Assembly: GCA_031546715.1 (NCBI GenBank)
Contig: JAVBKA010000222.1
Coordinates: 1 to 9,260 of the forward strand
DNA length: 9,260 nucleotides
Direction: 5' to 3'
Source: JAVBKA01 sp031546715
GTDB lineage: Bacteria > Bacillota > Clostridia > Oscillospirales > UBA929
Positions 1 to 6,976 of this stretch are shown in pieces. Numbering within the stretch: the first letter of the stretch is position 1; each line of letters opens with the position of its first letter. Under the pieces are notes generated by a model. That model worked only from the letters and a program-made list of their open reading frames with translations. It made no database searches and was not told the origin of the DNA. The position numbers and the translations under genes were made by a program.

Positions 1-164
1 TTGACATATGTGACGATTTGTATCCCAAACTCCTTAATTCTTCCCAGCCCAAAATCTGCCACCTCAATTCCCGCCGCTTCCTCGTCCGTTAAAACAATGC
101 CCGCTTTTTGTAGCCGTTGTAGTGTCAATTGCTGTTGTTGTCTATTTTCCTCTACTGTTATCAT
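1..164 (-). CDS. N-terminal part of a probable D-lyxose ketol-isomerase (YdaE-like cupin sugar isomerase), cut by the window edge
   Basis: Leftward reading frame starting with ATG at 164-162 and running off the left edge after 54 complete codons. The start is supported by an AGGGAG Shine-Dalgarno at 170-175, five bases upstream. After a Gln-rich stretch (residues 9-12) come KAGIVLTDEE (20-29) and a GLGR...G.Q...YV pattern (39-54). Recalled from memory, these match the beginning of the Bacillus YdaE-type D-lyxose ketol-isomerase. That family consists of small cytoplasmic metal-binding cupins of about 165-230 residues that interconvert D-lyxose with D-xylulose and D-mannose with D-fructose. The metal-binding cupin core would lie outside the window, so activity cannot be judged. 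The gene is divergent from the kinases and need not be related to them. The assignment rests on a short N-terminal match and is moderately confident. Confidence 0.66.
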   Translation of the reverse strand, partial: MITVEENRQQQQLTLQRLQKAGIVLTDEEAAGIEVADFGLGRIKEFGIQIVTYV

Positions 165-220
165 GTGTTCTCCCTCTTAAAGTAAATAAATGGTTTAATA
201 GTAGCGACTGTCCGTAGCTT

Positions 221-250
221 ATATTATTACATATTTTTTCATAGTTTCAA
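221..250 (-). promoter_or_regulatory. Candidate sigma-A-type promoter of the leftward isomerase gene
   Basis: Read on the minus strand, a -35-like TTGAAA (250-245) and a -10-like TAATAT (226-221) are separated by 18 bases. Transcription would start near 214, giving a leader of about 50 bases before the ATG at 164. The surroundings are very AT-rich, so chance matches are common. The position and spacing are nevertheless good. Confidence 0.4.
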
Positions 251-312
251 TATTTTTGTGTATTTTCCTTAAAAAAGTCAATTCATAGTCACCGCCTTAA
301 GCTTTTTGATAG

Positions 313-360
313 ATTGCTTATTATTGCTTAATGTGATAGTATTTTAATACGATATACTAT
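313..360 (+). promoter_or_regulatory. Probable promoter/operator region of the kinase operon, with direct and inverted repeats
   Basis: Upstream of the first kinase there is an exact 8-base direct repeat ATTGCTTA at 313-320 and 323-330 (period 10). It is followed by a 7-base inverted repeat, ATAGTAT (336-342) and ATACTAT (354-360), with an 11-base gap. Possible -10 elements are TATACT (353-358) and TGTGATAGT (332-340, extended -10 form). TTGCTT within the repeats could act as a -35, but no pair has ideal spacing, so the exact promoter is uncertain. The whole 165-397 interval contains no gene; besides these elements and the divergent promoter I see only AT-rich sequence. Confidence 0.3.
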
Positions 361-397
361 TTAAGAAAAGTTTCGCTCACTTGAAAGGTCGACCAAA

Positions 398-2989
398 ATG
401 AAGAAGAATAAGTTGCTTTATACCGTCATATTGTTTTCTCTGCTTTTATTGGCGCAATCCTTTATGATTATACTGTCTGTCAACGAGATGAGCGGAGATG
501 CAAAGGTCGTCAACTATTCGGGATTAGTCAGAGGTGCAACACAACGACTGGTAAAGCTTGAGCTTTCCGGTGTACAAAGCGACCCGCTTATTGAGAAGCT
601 GGATAAATATATTGATGGTTTATTGGGTCATAAAAACGAATTTGAGCTGCCTTACATGAAGGACGCTTTATTTCAAAATAGATTAAGCGAGCTGCAAATA
701 GTTTGGACAGACCTTAAAAAAAATATTGAAGGCTATCGGAGCGGCACTGTTCCTGCGGCTGCTTTACTGGAATTGAGCGAAACCCACTTTGTTTTAGCTG
801 ACGATTGCGTTCACAAAGCGGAGTATTCCTCTGAAAACAAGCTGGTAAGAACCATAGTTTTGATTTTTTTGGGCATGTTTATTATTGCCGTTATTGTAAT
901 AATTGCACGGACTACCATTCTTAGACTGAAGCACGCCGAAGTCCATCAGTTAGAGATATTAGAAGCAAAAAATAATGAGCTAAGCTTAGCCATACAAAAA
1001 GCGCAGAAGGCAAACTCGGCAAAAAGCGCGTTCTTGGCGAATATGTCCCATGATATTCGCACACCGCTGAACGGCGTCATGGGAATGGCTCAAATCGCAT
1101 CTTTAAACGTTAATAATCCTGCGAAAATCGGAGAATGCCTGAGAAGTATAACATTTTCGTCGAAATTCTTACTCAGCCTTATAAATAACGTTTTGGATAT
1201 GGCAAAAATCGAAAACAACACCCTTGCATTATCCGAATCAGAGATTTGCCTGCCAGAGTTTATGGAAACAATCATCGGCATAACTCAACAGCAAATAAAG
1301 TCCAAAAAGCAGGTTTTCGAAGTAGTTATAACAGATGTTAAGCATGAGTATTTATTAGGCGACCCAGTGCGAATCAGCCAGATGTTTATTAATATTATAT
1401 CAAACGCAATCAAGTTCACGCCTAGAAATGGAAAAATAACTATCAGCCTGAAAGAGCTCCCCGCAAACAGGGATGGTTACGCCGCACTGCAATTTAACTG
1501 CACGGATACAGGAATGGGAATGAGCGAAGAGTTCAGAAAACATATTTTTGAATCATATTCCCGTGAAAACGACTCAAAAATTGAAAAAATTGAAGGTACA
1601 GGTCTTGGAATGTCAATTGTAAAAAGCATTGTTGATGCCGTGGGCGGGAAAATCAGTGTTGAAAGTGAAAAGGGCAAAGGCACATCCTTTCACATTAACT
1701 TTGATGTAAAGATAAAACCAACGGATTTGCCAGCCCTTGATTTAGCCGCACTGAAAAACACAAAGATTCTAGTAGTTGACGATGAGGAAGAGGTATGCGA
1801 AAGCATCGTAACTATGCTTACAGAAATTGGGGTAACTGCGCATTTTGCACTTACTGGTCGGGATGCTCTTTCAAAAATACAAAAGGTAAGACAGAGCAGC
1901 AGTGACTACAGTTTTGTGATTCTGGATTGGCGCATGAATCCTATGAGCGGCTTAGATATTGTGAAGGCAATACGCAATGATTTGAATTCTGAAATACCCA
2001 TAGTCATTAGCTCTGCCTATGACTGGACTGATATTGAGCAGGAAACCAAAAACCTAAACATTACAGACTACATTAGCAAGCCATTATTCAAATCCACCTT
2101 GATTTCCATAGTAACCGATCTGGTAAATAAAAAAATCCAAGCCCAGACAGGTGTTGCCGCAGTTGAGGATTCATATTTCTCGGATATGAAAATTCTCCTT
2201 GTCGAGGATAATGCGCTTAACATGGAAATTGCGTCTGAAATTCTGTCAGCCGAGGGTGTAACCATTGAATTCGCCTATGACGGCTTGGAGGCAGTGGATA
2301 AATTCAAAGCATTCCCTGAAAACTACTTTGACATTGTGTTAATGGATATTCAAATGCCTGTATTAGACGGCTATCAAGCCACAAGAAGAATACGCGAGCT
2401 CCCCAGAAGCGACGCTCAATCAGTTATAATCATGGCAATGACGGCAAACGCCTTTGATGACGATGTTGCCGCAGCAAAAGCCGCCGGCATGAACGAACAC
2501 CTTTCCAAGCCCTTGGATTTCTCTCTATTGAAATCTGTTTTAAAGCGAATTATGCAAAGAAAAAACATTGCTAAAAATGATGCAAATAATGACGCTCAGA
2601 ACGATAATCATGCTCCTATCACCACAGAATCCGAGCTGCTTGTTGAATTAAAAGAGCTTGGCGTGGCTGTTGACGTAGGTATAAAGAGGTTTGGCGGCAA
2701 ACAGGATAGATATATTAATTGCCTTAAAAAATTTATTGACGACCCATGTTACGAGCAATTGCGCGCCGCCCTTGCCGATGGCGACATTAGCACAGCAAAC
2801 ACTTCCGCACATACACTAAAGGGTGTAGATGCAAACCTTGCTCTTGACAGCTTAACTGATTCCGCTACGCAAGTAAACAACGATCTCCGCGAAGGCAAAT
2901 TGTCCGAAGCTCAGGTTTTGTTTAAGGATTTAAAAATAAAATATGATTTGCTGATTAGAGTACTGAAAAGCTTTGGACGTACTGAATAA
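398..2989 (+). CDS. Hybrid sensor histidine kinase with two receiver domains and a C-terminal HPt domain
   Basis: 863-residue membrane-bound phosphorelay kinase. ATG at 398 follows AAAGG (384-388) by nine bases. Membrane helices at about 7-28 and 151-170 flank a roughly 120-residue extracytoplasmic region. Its opening NYSGLVRGATQRLVKLEL (39-56) resembles the PilJ/NarX-type helical sensor. There is no clear HAMP domain; a helical linker (172-207) leads to HisKA with SHDIRTP (phospho-His 218). The HATPase has Asn336, DTGMG (370-374) and GTGLG (400-404). Receiver 1 has D461/D462, phospho-acceptor D510, S538 and K561. Receiver 2 has E603/D604, D650, T682 and K704. After an Asn/Asp-rich linker (726-737) comes an HPt domain with SAHTLKG (His805). 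All key residues are present, so a full internal His-Asp-His-Asp relay is possible; which receiver feeds the HPt is not evident. The ligand and the final output regulator are unknown. Probably co-transcribed with the next kinase. Confidence 0.95.
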   Translation: MKKNKLLYTVILFSLLLLAQSFMIILSVNEMSGDAKVVNYSGLVRGATQRLVKLELSGVQSDPLIEKLDKYIDGLLGHKNEFELPYMKDALFQNRLSELQIVWTDLKKNIEGYRSGTVPAAALLELSETHFVLADDCVHKAEYSSENKLVRTIVLIFLGMFIIAVIVIIARTTILRLKHAEVHQLEILEAKNNELSLAIQKAQKANSAKSAFLANMSHDIRTPLNGVMGMAQIASLNVNNPAKIGECLRSITFSSKFLLSLINNVLDMAKIENNTLALSESEICLPEFMETIIGITQQQIKSKKQVFEVVITDVKHEYLLGDPVRISQMFINIISNAIKFTPRNGKITISLKELPANRDGYAALQFNCTDTGMGMSEEFRKHIFESYSRENDSKIEKIEGTGLGMSIVKSIVDAVGGKISVESEKGKGTSFHINFDVKIKPTDLPALDLAALKNTKILVVDDEEEVCESIVTMLTEIGVTAHFALTGRDALSKIQKVRQSSSDYSFVILDWRMNPMSGLDIVKAIRNDLNSEIPIVISSAYDWTDIEQETKNLNITDYISKPLFKSTLISIVTDLVNKKIQAQTGVAAVEDSYFSDMKILLVEDNALNMEIASEILSAEGVTIEFAYDGLEAVDKFKAFPENYFDIVLMDIQMPVLDGYQATRRIRELPRSDAQSVIIMAMTANAFDDDVAAAKAAGMNEHLSKPLDFSLLKSVLKRIMQRKNIAKNDANNDAQNDNHAPITTESELLVELKELGVAVDVGIKRFGGKQDRYINCLKKFIDDPCYEQLRAALADGDISTANTSAHTLKGVDANLALDSLTDSATQVNNDLREGKLSEAQVLFKDLKIKYDLLIRVLKSFGRTE

Positions 2990-3008
2990 TACAGGTGATA
3001 ACCACGCG

Positions 3009-3047
3009 ATGCGCCTTGCAAAGATTAAGGATGAAGTAAATGTATAA
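3009..3047 (+). other. Possible 12-codon leader ORF overlapping the start of the second kinase
   Basis: ATG at 3009 opens a 12-codon frame (MRLAKIKDEVNV) ending with TAA at 3045-3047. A strong Shine-Dalgarno-like AGGTGA at 2993-2998 lies ten bases before it, better than the AAGG preceding the kinase ATG at 3040. The frame is different from that of the kinase, and the two overlap by eight bases. Ribosomes finishing here could re-initiate on the kinase start, or the arrangement may be accidental. There is no homology evidence for a peptide function. Confidence 0.22.
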
Positions 3048-6000
3048 ATTTTTCAAGTTTCTTGCTGTAGTGTTATTTGCTGTTGTACTTATTACGCCTC
3101 ATAATTTATCCCTTGCTTCCGAAGGTCAGAAAAAAGCAATAACCTTTAGCGGAGGCGACGGTTCTTCCATATATGCAGACAGAATTGCGTATTATGCGTT
3201 CAAAGAGCTAGGTTATGACTTTTCGATTATAATACAGGATATTTCTGCGGCGTCTATCTCTGCCAGTGCTGGGGTGACAGACGGCATCCTCAGCGTCGCA
3301 GAGGGTGTGGAAAACGCATATCCTAACTTAATAAAAGTTGATGAACCTATTTCAACAATAAATTATATTACATTTACGACAGAAAAAAACGGTGTTGATG
3401 TTAAAAACTGGTCCGATTTTAGCGGAAAAGCAGTGGGATTGATTAGTATCGGTCCATACACTGAACAAAAGCTCCCAAAGGACGTAATCAGAGTACGTTT
3501 TCAAGCGTTACAGGAGATTTATGCTGCACTGCTGAACGGCGATATCGACGTGGCACTTATACTGAAAACTGACGAAAGTAAGTTCCTGCCCCCCGTGGGC
3601 GTAAAGGAAAGCCTCATTTTTGACAGTATCCCAACATTTATGTATGTAAACAAGAAAAATCAGAGCTTGATTCCTGAACTGCAAAGCATGCTTCACAAAA
3701 TGAACACCGAAGGCATTACTCAGAAGATACTTGACAACGAGCTTAACCACAATGATTCAAAGAAAAAAATAGTCCTTGCTATATCGTCCTACAGCAGTGA
3801 CGTTTTGTGGGAACGTCAGCTCCAAGATGCGTTTCGCGCCAAATTTCAAGAGGATATCCCCGTGGAAGTCCATAACTATAGTATCAATGCCTTGAAGCTT
3901 CGGAATGATGTCTTTTACCGAAAGAGCCTGTCCAGCATTATCCGCAGGGACTTCATCAACAAGGTGCCGTCTGTGGTTATCGTATCCGATGACGAAGCTT
4001 TTGAGTTTGTGAAGGAAAATTACTATTCCACTTTTTCCGGTGCACCAGTTATTTTTTGCGCAATTAACGACTTTACCCCTGAGCGCATTGAAGGCTTTGA
4101 GGATATTTTTACAGGGGTCGCCGATAAAGCAGCCGCCACCGAGACAGTGGAGCAAATGCTGAAAATGTATCCTGACACCAATAAAATCTACGTTGTAAAC
4201 GACTATTCAATATCCGGTCAGCAATGGAGAAAGGATGTCGATAAGCAACTGGAAAAATATCAGGACAGACTTGAGGTCGAGCATAACGAAAACCTGCCCT
4301 TTGAGGAGCTTGTCGCAAAAATCGGTACATTTGACACTGGAACACTGGTGTTGTTTGGGTTTTATTTGGTGGACGGCGAGGGTAAGTATCAAATGCTCAC
4401 AGAAAGCCAAAAAGCGTTTTTTGATAATTCTAAGGTTCCCCTGTTCGGACTTTATTACCCTACCTATGGTCAAGGGCAACTTGGCGGAAAATATTCAATT
4501 GCCGACGTCCAAGCCCACCACGTTCGCGATATTCTAAAGCAGCTATTGATGGGAGTTTCAGTAAAGGACATACCGGTGGTCACTAATTCAAATGAAGAAT
4601 ATCCATGGTACTTTGAGTATAAATCGTTGGAGAAATTCGGAATTGACGAAAATCAGTTACCCGAGGGTGCAATTATAACCAATAAGCCCCTCGGTTTTTT
4701 TAAGACTAATCGAACGGGCTTGATATATGCATCTCTTGTTTTAGCAATTGTTGTTATAACATTTCTCTTTGTTTTTACACGGATTCAGCGAAAAAGGAAC
4801 AAGATTTTAATCGAAACGCAGAAAAGCTTGCATTCAGCAGAGGAAATGCTTCAAAAAGAAGCCGAGCTTCTGCATCTTAAAGAAGAGCAGCACGCTCTTC
4901 TTATGCGTCTGCAAGACGATTTGCAGAGTGTTCTAGACTCAGTTCCAGTAGGCATTCTAGTTCGTGATATTGACACACTTTCGCCCATGTATGTAAACAA
5001 GGCCTATGCCGATATTTTTATGTTTGAGTCTGTATCAGAGGCATTGAAGCACCGAATACTGGATTTATCGCCAGAATATCAGCCCGATGGGCGGTCATCT
5101 TCCGATTTATCTGCCGAAAACCTAGCTCAAATTATCGAAAACGACTCAACACATACCTGCGAATGGCAGTTTAAGCTGCCAAACGATGAAGCCATTGACA
5201 CAAAAAAAATCAGCCGAACCATAATTTTTAACGGCGTAAATGCAATTGCAACCATCTTTCAGGATATCACAGCAGATAATAAGCAGCGCGCACTGCTGAA
5301 ATCCACGGCGGAAAGTGAGAAAGAAGCAAACCGCATAAAGAGTAGGTTTGTCGTCAATGTCAGCCACGAAATTCGCACACCGATGAATGCAATAATCGGC
5401 TTGACGGAAATAGCTCTTTTAAAGGATTTTGAAAAAAATGCTAAGGAAATCTTTAAAAAGGTAAACCTTTCAGCCAAAAACTTACTTAGTATTATAAATG
5501 ACGTGCTGGATTTTTCAAAAATAGAAGCTGAAAAGCTTGAGATTTTTGAAGAGGAGTTCCTACTGGAGGACACCCTCTCAAATGCCGCAATGGTGGCGTC
5601 AAAACGCATTGGCGACAAGCCTGTTGAAATGCTGCTAAAGCTTGAAAATAGCGTGCCGACTCACATCCAAGGGGACAAAACGAGATTATGGCAAATTTTA
5701 AAAAATCTGCTGGACAATTCCTCTAAGTTTACAGAAAAGGGGCAGATTCTTCTAAAGGTTTCTGCTGACGATGCCGATGACGACAAGGTGTTGCTGACCT
5801 TTGTTGTGGAAGACAGCGGTCTTGGCATGACGGCAAAACAGATTGAGCGTTTGTTTGACTCCTTTGAGCAGTTTCATTCCAGCCAAGCCAACATGTCTAC
5901 TGGTACAGGGCTTGGCATGACAATAACAAAGCAGCTTGTGGAGCTGATGAGCGGAACTATTCACGTTAAAAGCGAAGTTGGCATCGGTACTACAACAACG

Positions 6001-6858
6001 ATTGTCATTCCCTTTAAGAAATCAACCAACGAAGCTCTGACCAGCCACAGTGCTTTCGAAAATTGCCTAAAAGATATAAAAATCGTCGTTGCAGACGATT
6101 CTCAGCTATCGCTGGAGGTTATCGAAAATATACTTGATTTAGCGGGCTGTATCCCTGAATGCGTCACCAATGGTGCTGACGCGGTAGAATTAGTCACAAA
6201 TGCGAAAAACAGCGACGAATATTATCACATTGTTTTGTTAGATTACAAAATGAACGGCGAAAACGGTTTTGAGGTTGCTAAAAAAATCAAGACTATCGCA
6301 CCTCAGACAAAAATTGTTTTAGTTTCGGGTTATGCCTCCCAATTCTCAGCCAGCGAAATTGTAGACGAAGGCTTTGCGGCATTTGTTGAAAAGCCCTTTT
6401 CCCCAACAGAGTTAGTACAAAAGCTTTTAGATGTGCTGAATATCGTACAAGCACCAACACAAGAACACATCCAAGTAAAATTTTCTGGTGCATCTGTATT
6501 GGTAGCGGAGGATAACTTAATCAATCAAGTCGTTGCCGAAAGTATGCTTGAGATTTTTGGAATTGTTCCAGTTTTTGCAGATAACGGAAAAGAAGCTTTG
6601 GAACAGCTGGAAAAAGCGCATTTTGACTTAATTCTCATGGATTTGCTTATGCCTGTTATGGACGGACATGAAGCCACAAAAGCTATCCGCGCAAGCGACA
6701 AACCGTATAAAAATATACCGATTATAGCCATGACAGCCAATGTAGTTGTTGAGGAAATCAACGCATGTATCGAAGATGGCATGAACGGTCATATCAGCAA
6801 GCCTGTTGACTTAAATAACCTTAAATCTCAGCTAACCAAGTGGCTGCCTCGGATATAA
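3040..6858 (+). CDS. Hybrid sensor histidine kinase with two tandem periplasmic-binding-protein-like sensor modules, PAS and two receiver domains
   Basis: 1272-residue membrane kinase. ATG at 3040 follows AAGG (3027-3030) by nine bases. Residues 1-27 form a signal peptide. About 32-235 look like a type-2 binding protein (solute-binding family 3 style). About 242-535 look like a type-1 binding protein of the ABC_sub_bind kind, with NDFTPERIEGFEDIFTGV (343-360) typical of such sensors. A membrane helix (559-579), coiled coil (583-625) and PAS-like domain (about 626-745) follow. HisKA has SHEIRTP (phospho-His 776). The HATPase has Asn893, DSGLG (925-929) and GTGLG (955-959). Receiver 1 has D1019/D1020, D1068, S1096 and K1118. 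Receiver 2 has E1157/D1158, D1201, T1232 and K1254. The protein ends 18 residues after the last Lys, so there is no HPt domain. Likely an extracellular small-molecule sensor relaying phosphate through a separate HPt, possibly that of the upstream kinase. The ligand cannot be deduced. Confidence 0.95.
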   Translation: MYKFFKFLAVVLFAVVLITPHNLSLASEGQKKAITFSGGDGSSIYADRIAYYAFKELGYDFSIIIQDISAASISASAGVTDGILSVAEGVENAYPNLIKVDEPISTINYITFTTEKNGVDVKNWSDFSGKAVGLISIGPYTEQKLPKDVIRVRFQALQEIYAALLNGDIDVALILKTDESKFLPPVGVKESLIFDSIPTFMYVNKKNQSLIPELQSMLHKMNTEGITQKILDNELNHNDSKKKIVLAISSYSSDVLWERQLQDAFRAKFQEDIPVEVHNYSINALKLRNDVFYRKSLSSIIRRDFINKVPSVVIVSDDEAFEFVKENYYSTFSGAPVIFCAINDFTPERIEGFEDIFTGVADKAAATETVEQMLKMYPDTNKIYVVNDYSISGQQWRKDVDKQLEKYQDRLEVEHNENLPFEELVAKIGTFDTGTLVLFGFYLVDGEGKYQMLTESQKAFFDNSKVPLFGLYYPTYGQGQLGGKYSIADVQAHHVRDILKQLLMGVSVKDIPVVTNSNEEYPWYFEYKSLEKFGIDENQLPEGAIITNKPLGFFKTNRTGLIYASLVLAIVVITFLFVFTRIQRKRNKILIETQKSLHSAEEMLQKEAELLHLKEEQHALLMRLQDDLQSVLDSVPVGILVRDIDTLSPMYVNKAYADIFMFESVSEALKHRILDLSPEYQPDGRSSSDLSAENLAQIIENDSTHTCEWQFKLPNDEAIDTKKISRTIIFNGVNAIATIFQDITADNKQRALLKSTAESEKEANRIKSRFVVNVSHEIRTPMNAIIGLTEIALLKDFEKNAKEIFKKVNLSAKNLLSIINDVLDFSKIEAEKLEIFEEEFLLEDTLSNAAMVASKRIGDKPVEMLLKLENSVPTHIQGDKTRLWQILKNLLDNSSKFTEKGQILLKVSADDADDDKVLLTFVVEDSGLGMTAKQIERLFDSFEQFHSSQANMSTGTGLGMTITKQLVELMSGTIHVKSEVGIGTTTTIVIPFKKSTNEALTSHSAFENCLKDIKIVVADDSQLSLEVIENILDLAGCIPECVTNGADAVELVTNAKNSDEYYHIVLLDYKMNGENGFEVAKKIKTIAPQTKIVLVSGYASQFSASEIVDEGFAAFVEKPFSPTELVQKLLDVLNIVQAPTQEHIQVKFSGASVLVAEDNLINQVVAESMLEIFGIVPVFADNGKEALEQLEKAHFDLILMDLLMPVMDGHEATKAIRASDKPYKNIPIIAMTANVVVEEINACIEDGMNGHISKPVDLNNLKSQLTKWLPRI

Positions 6859-6867
6859 GCCGTCATA

Positions 6868-6920
6868 GGTGCAAGACATCACAGCGGTGCGCATGGCGCA
6901 CCGCTGTGATGTCTTGCACC
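6868..6920. repeat. Perfect 25-bp inverted repeat with 3-base loop (long hairpin)
   Basis: The left arm at 6868-6892 is exactly complementary to the right arm at 6896-6920, with loop ATG at 6893-6895. The arms are GC-rich towards the tip (GGTGCGC/GCGCACC). The hairpin starts nine bases after the kinase stop codon and is followed by GTCTTTACT, a poor U-tract. It may stop transcription or stabilise the 3' end of the kinase mRNA. Its length and perfection are more than an ordinary intrinsic terminator needs, so a small mobile or repetitive hairpin element is an alternative. Confidence 0.85.
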
Positions 6921-6937
6921 GTCTTTACTGCAAACTA

Positions 6938-6963
6938 AAAGACCGCACGATTGTGCGGTCTTT
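6938..6963. terminator. Bidirectional intrinsic terminator between the convergent kinase operon and the ABC ATPase gene
   Basis: Arms AAAGACCGCAC (6938-6948) and GTGCGGTCTTT (6953-6963) form an 11-bp stem with loop GATT. Read leftward, the stem ends in TTTT and lies 13 bases past the ATPase stop codon, as expected for its terminator. Read rightward, it ends in TTT and could back up the upstream long hairpin. Confidence 0.8.
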
Positions 6964-6976
6964 AAAAAGCAATAAT

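Noticed and set aside
2573..2609. Asn/Asp-rich near-repeat (NDAN, NDAQ, NDNH) before the HPt domain of the first kinase
   Set aside because: Probably an ordinary flexible interdomain linker.
3031..3039. ATG AAG TAA immediately before the second kinase start
   Set aside because: It directly abuts the AAGG ribosome site with no spacer and encodes only two residues; it cannot be efficiently initiated.
3757..4155. 132-codon leftward frame opposite the second kinase
   Set aside because: It lies entirely antisense to the binding-protein-like module, and its composition reflects the opposite strand with no recognisable domain.
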